Source of the DNA: Coptodactyla brooksi
Lineage: Eukaryota; Arthropoda; Insecta; Coleoptera; Scarabaeidae
DNA length: 23,898 nt
Reading direction: 5' to 3'
Assembly (NCBI GenBank): GCA_033557675.1
Contig: JAWQRM010000344.1
Coordinates: forward strand, 1 to 23,898
The notes beneath the pieces were generated by a model, which was given only the letters and a program-made list of their open reading frames with translations, did not search any database and was not told where the DNA came from. The position numbers and the translations under genes are program-made. Each line of letters opens with the position of its first letter. The stretch's first letter is position 1. Shown here piece after piece: positions 1 through 8,430 of the stretch.

Positions 1-52
1 TTAGTTTAGTTTTATCTTGGGTGCGTTAGATAGTGGCGATTTGTATCTTTCT

Positions 53-56
<4 letters not shown>

Positions 57-94
<38 letters not shown>
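57..94. repeat. (AT)19 microsatellite
   Basis: Nineteen uninterrupted AT dinucleotides. Short similar motifs stand on both sides (GATAGTGGCG at 29 and GATAGATGGCG at 100), so the tract may have grown inside a small duplication. The rest of positions 1-284 holds nothing else I recognise. Confidence 0.97.
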
Positions 95-97
<3 letters not shown>

Positions 98-784
98 CGA
101 TAGATGGCGCTGCGTGTTCTATGATTTAAATTAAAATTCTCATTATTTAATTGTCATATTGTGTAGATTGTAAGACATATCCTCATTTTTTTAAGCTAGA
201 AAATACTCCTTACCCCTGTAAAATGCCATCGAATAAATGTAAGGTGCGTCTTATATACTCCTGTATTCGGTGGTACTCATGAAGCACTCACGTGTGCTGC
301 GAGTTAATGTACCACAAACCTATTAAACATTCCATTATGATTATTTACATAATGGGATTATTTGCATACATAATGATACGATTGTGTATTTAAATGAATT
401 ACTAATTGCATAACATATCACAATGTCTATACATGCGGTTTATAAAAATTAAATTCGTACTTCAAACCGCAGCTATTGGCTAGCGAGAGGATGTTAGTTT
501 AATCACAATATACATTTATTTTAATACGAACTGAATTGACCGTTAATTTTTACTACACCAGCAAATCAAACTTCAAACCAAATCAAACTTATCGCTCTTA
601 TACAAAGGCATAAACTGTATAAAACGCAAGCAGCAAATTAATCACCTTAAGCGATATGTATGAATGCACAACAAGAGTATACAAAGACATAAATGAACAA
701 AAGAAGTAAACGTAACTTGTAATCACTCACACATATTACTACAACAACGAACTAAATTTGACAAAGGCTACAGTAGGTAATGTA

Positions 785-1568
785 CAGGTGTCCAAATAAG
801 CGTGCAAGGTACTGTATCTCGGAAACTACTTATTGTAGAGATTTGCGGTAAAAAATTTACAACTAAAGTGGCCAAAAGAATATCTAAGAAATTATTTCCA
901 AATTGTTAATATGGCCGCTAGGGGACGCTACCTCCATTTTGAATTTAAAAATATGGTCTTTCTCGAAATTTCGGCCTCTTAAGATAAGAAAAAATATGTT
1001 TTTTAAAGTTGAGATAAATTCAAGTCTGGTTCGTTAAACACTTTTTGCCCTATCTCTAAAAATAAAGTGGTGGGGTGTTCAAATGTTTGTATAAATAAAC
1101 ATCTGTAACTTCAAAACGACTGAAAGCATTTCAACAAACTGAGCGTCGTTGACAGGAGCTTTTCTTGGGCCACAAAAGCTACCTTATTTGCGGTGATTGT
1201 AATGTGGTATGTCGCCACTAGAGGGCATTTATTGATATGACGACTGAACTTGGAAAACGTCTAAAAAGTGAAATCTATTGGTATTATTTCTTTTCCATGA
1301 AAAAATAGCAAAATGATGCCCAAACAAGCTAGTGAAAACTGCACCTAGATGTCTTATTCTTAACCTAAAATATCGGCGAAATGACTCATTAACTTAATGA
1401 GAAAATTCAATGGATCTTGCTAGGTTGCCTACTGATTATGGCTACACTTCTGTCTATGTTACTTTGGTTGCACAACTAGTAAGCAATCTAGTAAAATTCA
1501 TTGAATTTTCTCCGTAAATCTTCTTTCACCGATATTTTAGCCAAATTTCCACTTTAGTGGCCACCCTG
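785..1568. mobile_element. Non-autonomous TIR DNA transposon, 784 bp
   Basis: The left end begins CAGGTGTCCAA and the right end, read on the complement, begins CAGGGTGGCCA, which gives short terminal inverted repeats. TA lies on both sides (783-784 and 1569-1570). The paralogous repeat at 12530-12929 reads straight through the join (AATGTGCATAAG against AATGTAC...GTACATAAG), which confirms an insertion. Because the sequence around the ends is palindromic, a 2-bp TA, 4-bp GTAC or 6-bp TGTACA duplication fits equally well. There is no transposase frame. The TA target would suit the Tc1/mariner superfamily, but this is inference. Confidence 0.8.
1366..1539. repeat. Long imperfect foldback inside the 784-bp element
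   Basis: The left arm starts TAAAATATCGGCGAAA and the right arm, on the complement, starts TAAAATATCGGTGAAA. Further pairing blocks are AGAAAATTCAATG, CTAGRTTGCYTACT and the central CAGAAGTGTAG region. The whole stretch could fold into one interrupted hairpin of about 174 nt. A perfect smaller palindrome, CTCATTAA-C-TTAATGAG, sits in the left arm at about 1384-1400. Confidence 0.75.
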
Positions 1569-1637
1569 TACATAAGTTGAAACAAACAAATAGGACGAAG
1601 GATATGAATTTCGTTTAAAATTCCAAATAATGTTGCT

Positions 1638-2060
1638 CGGGGATCTACCTGATTTACTAGCAGATATTCCTTAATCAACTTCTTAAATATGGCACAATTC
1701 TTACCATTCCCAATATTTGGTTTCCGAATGGTTTGCCATCCATTCCGTAAAATTAGTAGCCGATCTTAAACAAACGATGGCAAATGTCAGTTTTCTGTAA
1801 AGGGCATAAAAGGGGGAAATGAAAAATGGATCATGTTGAAAGCATATGAGAAGATTAAAGAACGAATTATTATACAGGTAAGAAGATTTTGCAGCCCAAA
1901 TATGTACAATACAAAGTTTGATCAAACAATACACTTTATAATGTCGCGAGCTCTATAAGTCTAATTGTCACAAATTTTTGTTGATAGATTGGTAAACTTG
2001 TCCCTATCGTATCTTGGCGTTGGTAGTCATATTGGATACTTACTAATTTTGTACTGAAAA
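1638..2060. other. No recognisable feature
   Basis: AT-rich sequence without a frame or repeat I can support. A 77-codon minus-strand frame (1701-1934) has no recognisable motif and a low-complexity hydrophobic composition, so it is taken as chance. Confidence 0.5.
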
Positions 2061-2081
2061 TATTTAAATGGTGCTTTCGAC

Positions 2082-2400
2082 GTGTCTTCTATGAATAAAA
2101 TATACGTTTGCAAGTGGTATAAACGTTTCCGAGGGGACCGTGAAGACACTGAAGGTACAACAACAACCGATGACAACGTTGAAAAAGTGAAGACCATTAT
2201 GCGCAATCGCAGAATCTCCATCAGACAGATAGAAATGCTGATGATGTATCATTTGGCCCAAGCGAAACCATTGCTTAGGATGTTTTGGCCATGGATCATG
2301 TAATGGCAAAATTTGTTCTGAAATTGTTAAATTTTTACTAAAAGCAATGCCGAACATATAGACATATTTTAAGAAACAATAAATAAAGTGCCTTTGTAAA
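2082..2400 (+). pseudogene. Mariner transposase, N-terminal DNA-binding remnant
   Basis: An intact transposase of this family binds the element's TIRs through two helix-turn-helix domains and cuts with a DDD catalytic core. Here only part of the HTH region remains. One frame reads CKWYKRFRGDREDTEG, then TTTTDDNVEKVK and NRRISIRQIE, which is the mariner pattern of a W-x-x-R-F block, a Thr/Asp linker and the second HTH. The Pro/Arg-rich linker between the first two blocks is missing. After a frameshift, MAKFVLKLLNF followed by KQCR matches the mariner segment after the second HTH; stops interrupt it. No TIRs were found. It most resembles the irritans-type subfamily and differs from the mariner at 14731. 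The flanks merge into featureless AT-rich DNA. Confidence 0.82.
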
Positions 2401-2442
2401 GAAAATTGCAAATTTTCGATTTTTATTCTATGAAAACCAACA

Positions 2443-2466
2443 ATGACAGCAGTATAATGCTGTCAT
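2443..2466. repeat. Perfect 9-bp hairpin, 6-nt loop
   Basis: ATGACAGCA and TGCTGTCAT pair fully around GTATAA. It lies just past the mariner remnant. Its role is unknown; it could be the tip of a decayed foldback. Confidence 0.8.
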
Positions 2467-2469
2467 CTG

Positions 2470-3456
2470 CTGCACTTTATAAAGGTAAGTGTGTAAGTGT
2501 TTTTTCTTCCTTTGAATGGCATTTGGGGTGTTAAAACTAATGGCTCCCTTATTATTAATCTTCCGATATCGAAGTACATTCTGTCAGTCCATAAGTCTAA
2601 TATACAACGAAAAATGTCAAAATAAAAATGATTCAAGTTCCTTCAAGTCTACACTCGAGGGGCCTTAAAATGTTTTTTAACTTTCAATACTGTGAATCGC
2701 TAAGACATCTAAAGCTTCCACTAGAGTATCTACTCCGGTAATAAGCTAATCTGTTACAGTTACCGAAGTAGATATCGCATAAGTAGGTACTGTGACTATT
2801 TGTATAAGGCCCAGAGAACCCACTTATACCTACAGTTGAAATTGCGTTAGCAAATATATTCCTCTGATTTACGTAGGTGCTAGATCACAAAGCATGAGCT
2901 CTAAGTGCCTGAGAAATTCAACAAGACTACCATCTATCATAATCACACCGCTCTGTGATCACAATTGCACTATTTATATGCAAAGCGGCAATAACATATA
3001 AGGCACATATAATGAAAGGCACAGCAAACTGTACCTTAAACTGAAAGTTATTGTTATAATTGCTGTCGTAGCTACTGTTATTGTAAAACATATCAACCAA
3101 CACACAAAAAGTTGTTAATTTTTTTCTTGTTCTTTAAAGTGAGCCGGTAACGTCCTAAGGTTAAGGTTAGCAATTTTCATATAAATTGAAAAATAACAAG
3201 AATTTGAATTGGGATCAGTGTGCAAATTTTGTAGTAATAAAAAAACATAGTAACATAGTAACATATTTTATTGCTCTTATAATAAGCCGTCTGCTGTGCT
3301 GTAATTAATTTATACAACCCAAGACGTACCGAATTTATGTCTTTGGCACGTCCTGACATAAATATGTAGTGGATTCTTTTTATTGGAATACATTAGATCG
3401 CATCTTAGTGAAAAAATGCGGTCCCACTGTCTAAATTTAATTTTCTACATCAGTTA
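2470..3456. other. No recognisable feature
   Basis: About 1 kb of unique-looking AT-rich DNA. Short direct repeats of AGTAACAT occur near 3247-3264. I see no coding signal, TIR or RNA gene. Confidence 0.5.
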
Positions 3457-3666
3457 CTTCAAATATTTTAAGATAATTATTTTACGATTTTGTCCACTTG
3501 TCGGTTTTCCTACGAAGAAAACCATCTTCAGTAATGAGCTGTTTTTTAGTAGTATCTTATTTTTGTCTTGAAGTACGCTAAACCGTTCAATCATTGATTT
3601 AAGTTGCCGTTCAATCTTGTTGGTGATGTCTTTGGTAACGTTTTCTGGTGTAGTAGATACGAAACT
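3457..3666 (-). other. Stop-free 70-codon frame, unrecognised
   Basis: On the minus strand, from just after a TAA, a 70-codon frame has a hydrophilic, helix-like middle (NVTKDITNKIERQLKSMIER). It has no early ATG and no family I recognise. Frames of this length arise by chance at this base composition, so it is recorded as a candidate exon or TE fragment only. Confidence 0.2.
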
Positions 3667-3828
3667 TTAGTTGAATAGCTATAATTGATCATTGGAAACG
3701 TATCTCTCACCTCTACGCCTTTCCAAATCATTGATAATTAGTGTTAATGTGCTTTTGTTGTTATTTTATGGAGTTCTTGTCAAAATATAAAATTAAGTAA
3801 TTGTTTACTTTTGATTGAACAATAAATT

Positions 3829-3945
3829 AAATGAGCAGGATTTGAACTTACGACCACTGGTTCTATGAGAAAAGCTGTTACTGCTGAGCTATACAGTGGT
3901 CCCACCCACTATTCAGAAAAGCATTCCCTTATTTTTCCCAAACAA
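3829..3945 (-). mobile_element. tRNA-derived SINE or tRNA-like repeat, copy 1
   Basis: Read on the minus strand, TAGCTCAGCAGT fits the internal pol III A box and AGTTCAAATCC the B box, at tRNA-like spacing. Between them is an anticodon-arm-like block ending AACCAG. The CCA end and a proper acceptor stem are missing, so it is not a functional tRNA gene. Similarity to the copy at 19966-20062 begins upstream of the A box (TTTTCTGAATAGTGGGTGG against TTTTCTGAAGAGAGGTTGG), which favours a dispersed SINE over two independent tRNA pseudogenes. A SINE of this kind would depend on a partner LINE; which one cannot be told. Confidence 0.75.
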
Positions 3946-4589
3946 ATGTACCCCACCGCGTCTACACCATAAACTATTATACTGCGTCACATTTTCTAAT
4001 ATAAGGTATGACCAGTGTAACCCAACCCCACGCAATTGAGAATTAACTTTTTGGCGTATTCTTTTGTGTTGAAACCTGTCCATACTTCATGACGCAACAT
4101 GCTGGAATCCATGTGCCACTTGCAGTTCTCAGATATCACGTTTGTTTCACGCACGTTTGTAGACTATTGCATCATCTGATGCAATAGTATGCAAACGTAC
4201 TCCAGAATATTGGAACTAGAAAATCGAAAATATTAGAATAGAATATTTATGTTTTCTTCCCTGCTCCGTCTTGTACATTATGGATTCGACGTTTGCTGAT
4301 CCGTGATTGACAAGCCCCATTTTTAGTTTGTCGAAATATTTCAATCATGATTGTTTGTTTAAGAAACAAACTAAACAAAATAATTAATAAAAGAGCTTCC
4401 TGAAAGATGTATACACGCAGACACACATATGTTTTATCTAGACAGCAGAAAATATATGGGAGATACTCGACCAAAGAAAAGTAGAGCAAAAATAATAGCA
4501 CCAGTAAAACACATCTATAAATATAATAGATGTACTGTGATAACAAATAATTAAGAATTTGAAAAATTTATAGCTGAAAATATATAAAA
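3946..4589. other. Mostly unassigned, with one strong hairpin
   Basis: Apart from the hairpin at 4153-4198 nothing is recognisable. A 99-codon minus-strand frame at 4247-4546 is hydrophobic and low in complexity and shows no motif. Decayed upstream parts of the LINE at 4590 may be hidden at the right end. Confidence 0.45.
4153..4198. repeat. Near-perfect 22-bp hairpin with a 2-nt loop
   Basis: ACGTTTGTAGACTATTGCAT followed by CA, then TC, then a complement that pairs at 20 of 22 positions. The very small loop argues against a miRNA precursor and for a palindromic junction or a decayed foldback transposon. Confidence 0.85.
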
Positions 4590-5222
4590 GTTAAACAAGG
4601 ATGTGTGGTGAGTCCCTTACTGACCTTAATAATATTGAATGAAGCAAGGAGGCAGAGAAAAACATGAAGGAGTTAAAGTACATACAAGAATAATAAAAGA
4701 AGGCTCGAAGAGTAATCTCCAGTACAACTTCAATTTATTAAGTGAAGAATTGGAAAAATTTATATAGAAATAAGCACAAATAAAACAAAGAGTATGGTTA
4801 TTATAAGCGTAAACAAAATGCATAATATAAACATTAAGAATCATAGAATCGAACAAATCAATTCCCAGATATCTATTTGGGCACAACAAGTGAGGGCAGT
4901 GGGAAAATAGAAAAATAAATAATCAAAGTAATGGGTAAAATATCAAACATATCAATAGTCCCTACAAACACGTTTTTAACAAAAAAGAAAACCCGAAAAT
5001 AGTGAAAACACAAGAAATAAAAGGATGCTAAGGTCAATAGTGATATGTAAGAATGAATTGTGAGTACTGACAGCTAACCAACACAAAAAACGTACATATA
5101 AAAATTTAACCTAAACCAATGGTTCGGCTAAGTGTATCGTATGACTTCTAAGAAAAGAATTTGATGCAAGAAGAACAAGAAAAGAACACAAAGGGAAGAC
5201 CAGGAAGAAAGTGGAGTGAAGG
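4590..5222 (+). pseudogene. Non-LTR retrotransposon reverse transcriptase remnant
   Basis: A LINE RT copies the element's RNA at a nicked target. This remnant keeps the order of RT landmarks across several frames: VKQGCVVSPLL (equivalent of the RQGCxLSPLLF block) at 4590; a SEELEKF helix and then NKTKSMVI (the K-T-K block after the catalytic YADD) near 4740-4805; INNHRIEQIN-like and YLG-like positions near 4830-4880; an L-W-V-L-T-A-like block near 5055; and finally RRTRKEHKGRPGRKWSEG (the GRPRKRW C-terminal block) at 5168-5222. The catalytic aspartates themselves are lost. Stops and frameshifts are frequent. The clade cannot be set; the layout suits the APE-type LINEs with an endonuclease-RT ORF common in insects. 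The 3' end nearly abuts the minus-strand PLE. Confidence 0.82.
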
Positions 5223-5296
5223 GTTCTGACGAAGAATTAGTTTTCGACTTTCATTAAATATAGTGTAGATTTTGGGAGCTTTGTGGGGAAAAAAGT

Positions 5297-5333
5297 GGAT
5301 GAAACTTTTGTAGTGGGATGAAACTTTTGTAGT
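5297..5333. repeat. Tandem duplication of 18 bp, period 19
   Basis: GGATGAAACTTTTGTAGT occurs twice in a row with one base between (5297-5314 and 5316-5333). The copies are identical, so the duplication is recent compared with its decayed surroundings. Confidence 0.95.
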
Positions 5334-5339
5334 ATCCTG

Positions 5340-5640
5340 ATGGCTGTTGATTTACACGTTGATGACGTCATGGGTCTTTCTGTATTTGTGGATTTTTAGA
5401 TCTTCTCTGGTGTTCAGTTTATTATCTTTTCTTTAAATTGCCAATACTATCATTCATCGCCGTAATTGTAGGTTTTGCAAGTTAGTTTGTACACTTCGCT
5501 TAATTTATATTTGTCTATGTTTTCAATTTTCGGTTAGAGTGTATTTTTGATGTTGTTATTTGCTTTGTACGCGATTTGTAATTCTTGCCGTTTGAAGATT
5601 TTAGTGATTCTGTGTACACCGTATAGGAAAATCTTTCTTG
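5340..5640 (-). pseudogene. Penelope-like element, C-terminal GIY-YIG part
   Basis: PLEs pair an RT with a C-terminal GIY-YIG endonuclease that nicks the target. On the minus strand RITKIFKRQELQIAYKANN fits the PLE linker before the endonuclease. It is followed by KYKLSEVYKLTCKTYN, the equivalent of the GIY-KLTC block with GIY changed to EVY. The YIG half is lost. REDLKIHKYRKTHDVINV then matches the C-terminal block of PLE ORFs. Stops and a deletion inside the domain show that it is dead. The RT part of a PLE in the same orientation lies upstream at 6430-7110, so both probably come from one element split by foreign DNA. Confidence 0.78.
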
Positions 5641-6429
5641 TCTCATAGCAGATTCACATAAGACTCCCACCACGAGCCCGTGACCCCCCTCTACCTCACG
5701 AGCTCGCTTGATCTACGGCGCGAGTACTTAGTAAGACTTCTGATGTCATGGGAGTATGTACTCATGTCTAGTTGAAATCGTCGTACGTACACTTATTTTT
5801 TAACTACTATCAATAAATGTTCATTCATCTCTTTTTGGCCATTTAAGTTCGACGGACAAACAAAAACTTTCTTCAAAAAATTCTTACTCAAACAAAAGGT
5901 CGCTTTAAAATAAAATAATTCTAATATTTAAAAATAAAATTAAATGAAAATTTCTCCTAATTTAAATATGCCTCCTATTTCGCCAAACAATGCCCTTACC
6001 TGTTGGCTAAATGCAAATTTCTCCTCACTCTGGAGAGCATTTCTGAATTAATAGTTTGATGAGCTTAAATAATTTTTATTGCGAGCTCATTTAAGTATCA
6101 TGTGGCATAGACGACAACATGTCGCACAAACTATCGTCTCGAACACATTGACAATACGCAATATTGTTCGACGCGATGTAACTAGACGATTTTCGAAAGC
6201 AACTGCGAATAAATTTACACTTCCACCAAAGAATTTCCACTCAAACACCACCTGATAATTTGAACCCTCTCGGCGGTTGTAAAAACGGTTGAGATGTGCG
6301 TTCGTCAAAGCTGTCGAGGCATGTGCACGACTCGCTAATTGTAGGGCGACCTCCGGGATCAGCCGACTCGTCCACCAATCAGACGATAGTATTTGATATA
6401 TTATATGTGAAGGTTCCCCAAGTTGGGGT
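5641..6429. other. Insert of about 0.75 kb between the PLE halves
   Basis: This stretch fits neither PLE domain and is locally less AT-rich near 5680-5760 and 6100-6420. Clear terminal repeats or target duplications were not found. A short palindrome, CCCCAAGTTGGGG (6416-6428), marks the right boundary. The middle (5800-6000) is plain AT-rich DNA. It could be another transposon, a captured host fragment, or evidence that the two PLE parts are separate copies. Confidence 0.5.
6087..6428 (-). other. Unrecognised stop-free frame of 113 codons
   Basis: The minus-strand frame runs from just after a TAA to a TGA at 6087-6089 without interruption. Its middle looks protein-like: EVALQLASRAHASTALTNAH, then HLNRFYNRREGSNYQVV and FEWKFFGGSVNLFAVAFENR. 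It has Trp, Arg, Ala and Tyr in a balanced mix, unlike the Phe/Leu/Ile-rich chance frames elsewhere. No ATG stands near its start (the first possible starts are non-ATG). No family is recognised. It may be a fragment of a TE or host exon, or a chance product of the locally higher GC. Confidence 0.3.
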
Positions 6430-7110
6430 TACGGTAGTTTTTGTTTCTGTTCCTTCTATTATTAGGTTTGTTTGATTTCTAATGTTGGTTTTACTTTTGA
6501 TTCGTTTATGTTGTTTGTTGACTATCGTGTTGTACCTGTTTGTTGTTGCAATTTGTTTCCTTATACTTAGTTCGTTTTGTATTCATCTTTATCCATTGGT
6601 ACTATTTGTAGATGGTGTAATAGGTTTCTTATCACTGCGTGTTTGTGATGTTTCGGGTGTGTTGAGGTTGCATGTATAATTTTGTTGGTTTTTGTGGGTT
6701 TCCGGTATATTTTGAAATTTAATCCGGTGGCGGATCTTGTTATTGTATGGTCCAGAAAGTCTAATTTGATGCTATCTTTTGCTTCGTAAGTAAATTGGAT
6801 TTTGGCATTTTTATGGTCGATGTGCTGTAATATATCTTGTAGTTTCCTATGGTTGGTGACAACTAAGACGTCGTCAACATATAGGTACCATGCAAGGTTT
6901 TGATACTTACTTTTTATTTCGTGCGCTATTGTTTCTTCGACGTTTTGCCAGAAAAGTTTTGAGAGGATCCCGATAGTGGCTCGCCCATTGGTAGTTCATT
7001 CTCCTGTATGCATGTTTTGTCATTAAATCTGAAGTGGTTTTATTTGCAAATGAATCGCAAGAGGCGTATTTATACGTATTGTGTCTTTCTAGTTTAGCAG
7101 AAAATAGAAT
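6430..7110 (-). pseudogene. Penelope-like element, reverse transcriptase core
   Basis: On the minus strand the order is FRFNDKTCIQENELPMGEPL (the block before the PMGSPLS-type motif), a frameshift, then a stop-free frame at about 6570-6968 with LSKLFWQNVEETIAHEIKSK and WYLYVDDVLVVTNHRKLQ (catalytic YVDD present). It continues with KIQFTYEAKDSIKLDFLDHT and FKIYRKPTKTNK, and ends with TSTHPKHHKHAVIRNLLHHL. The YVDD, FLD-x-T, YRKPT and HP-x-x-HK series is diagnostic of PLEs rather than LINEs or LTR elements. After a stop at 6567-6569 a frameshifted continuation (ELSIRKQIATTNRY) can still be read. The N-terminal part of the ORF is missing. The clean 130-codon core suggests that this is one of the younger relics here. 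Confidence 0.92.
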
Positions 7111-7490
7111 GTTGACCTATACTACTGATTTATATTTGAAACTCCCGCTATGGTAGGGTGTTATTTCCTTCAAATTAGGACCTTCAAATTTCTTAACTTC
7201 TCTTGTATTTTAGAAGAAAACGCGTTTTTTGACCTTAATAACATATTGAACGTCATGTACAAAACCAGAGTTTTTGTTATTATTTAGATAATGAAAATTT
7301 CATGCCATATTTAAAATTGATCCATTCATTATGTTGTAGAAAAGAGAATCTTTTAAAACTATGATTTTGAACTTCTAAAGATGTCACTACATCTTATCTA
7401 GCAGTTTCATGAATATAATTTTCTAGTTAAACCTGTCGTTCAGATTTAACTGTTCTTTATGTTAAACATTTTTTGTGATTGTTAGATTCC
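7111..7490. other. No recognisable feature
   Basis: AT-rich DNA. CCTTCAAATT is directly repeated at about 7167-7190. Decayed N-terminal PLE sequence could underlie the left end, but no motif is visible. Confidence 0.45.
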
Positions 7491-7747
7491 TTAGGTAGTG
7501 TACATAACGGAACGTTCAACCAATTTCTCTCCCTAATACTCTCAAGCGTTGCTCTCTTAACTTTTCTGTACGAAAGTACATGTTTCATAAGACACAAAGG
7601 GAAAACAATTGCACAGAACCGAACAAAATATTTTCACAAATAAACTTTGCAATATCTGCTGCAACAATGCATAATGCATATGCGGTTTAGAATGAAGTTG
7701 GCTTAGCCTAAGTTACTTTGACCTAAGTTACTTTCCGAACAACCCAA
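7491..7747 (-). mobile_element. Mariner deletion derivative, about 257 bp
   Basis: On the minus strand the first 170 bp match the 5' end of the mariner at 14731: TTGGGTTGTTCGGAAAGTAA, then CCAACTTCATTCTAAACCG, TTGCAAAGTTTAT, TGTGAAAATATTTTGTT, GGTTCTGTGCAATTGTT and CTTATGAAACATG at the start codon. The transposase body is absent. The other end (TTAGGTAGTG at 7491) resembles the 3' TIR of the longer copy only weakly, so that boundary is less certain. A small tandem repeat, AAGTAACTTAGG twice, lies inside the 5' TIR region and is not in the other copy. Confidence 0.85.
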
Positions 7748-8344
7748 CAGTTGCTCCAACTAGCGTAACATAATCGCCTGAATTTGAATTGTTTCAATTT
7801 TTATTTCTTATTTTTATTATTTCTTTGACTGTGCAAATTTACCAGAAATAAAAAGTGTAGATTAACTGTGTATAACTTAAAGACAATAAAACAATAATTT
7901 AATCTCTTACAAGGTTTCAAAGTTTAATATAACAAACACGATAACATATTTCTGGTCTTTCCAAACAGGCTGTTCGTACTCAACGAACACCCTATATATT
8001 AGGAAATGCCCAAAGAAAGACACGATGTCATAGGAATAAGGATGGGTAATGGAAAAACAAGAAATTTGGCAACAAACGAAATACCTTGGAAGTACTGATA
8101 AAGTATTAAACAGGACAGTGGGGAGCAGCATAATATAACTGCAAATTATGAAACAGATAAAAGTAAATTTCGCTTGCTGATAAATATTTCTACATGTTTT
8201 CATAATTGAAAACCTTATTCAACATTGAACAGTTTAGTTAACATTAAAGTTAACGGTTCGCATTGTTTAAAAATCGACCCTTATTCTAATGTTGCGAGAT
8301 AAAAAGGAATTTCTCATTATCAATAAGTATCAAGCATTGGTAAT

Positions 8345-8430
8345 AAACATAGAAGTATTTTCTATGTTTTCAAATCAAAAAAGAAATAAATGATAAAATA
8401 ACAAAATCATAAAATATATGATTTTGTTAT
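8345..8430. repeat. Two adjacent perfect hairpins
   Basis: AAACATAGA/TCTATGTTT (8345-8353 and 8361-8369) is followed by ATAACAAAATCAT/ATGATTTTGTTAT (8398-8410 and 8418-8430). Both are perfect but AT-rich. Role unknown. Confidence 0.8.

Larger units (their letters stand above)
285..1637 (+). repeat. Dispersed repeat family, copy A, split by a DNA transposon
   Basis: The outer parts (285-784 and 1569-1637) match, in inverted orientation, the stretch 12530-12929. Matching landmarks include GCGAGTTAATGT, CCATTATGATTATTTACATA, ATACATAATGATA, CAACAAGAGTATA, CTCACACATATTA and AATAGGACGAAGGATAT. No coding potential is visible in either copy, so the class of the repeat is unknown. Copy A also carries about 130 bp (roughly 437-566) that copy B lacks, starting at a GCGGTTT/AAACCGC inverted pair (436-442 and 463-469). 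That may be a second insertion here or a deletion in B. The middle of copy A, 785-1568, is a separate element. Confidence 0.82.

Noticed and set aside
2226..2262. CTGATGA ... GCGAAAC, a second hammerhead-like string
   Set aside because: There is no stem II between the two core parts, and the sequence is explained as mariner coding remnant.
2080..2411. Minus-strand frames of 115 and 64 codons
   Set aside because: They are the reverse of the mariner N-terminal remnant and show no family motif.
3491..3531. Hammerhead-ribozyme-like core on the minus strand (CTGAAGA, a GGTTTTC/GAAAACC stem, then GACA), as PLEs often carry such ribozymes
   Set aside because: The conserved GAAA after stem II is GACA, and no cleavage triplet with flanking stems I and III can be paired. 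The PLE parts recognised here are also more than 1.8 kb away.
3829..3905. Functional tRNA gene on the minus strand
   Set aside because: A and B boxes are present, but the acceptor stem does not pair, the T and anticodon stems have mismatches, and a related copy with shared upstream DNA points to a SINE.
6482..6679. 65-codon plus-strand frame rich in Leu and Val
   Set aside because: It lies antisense to the PLE reverse transcriptase, whose motifs explain the stretch.
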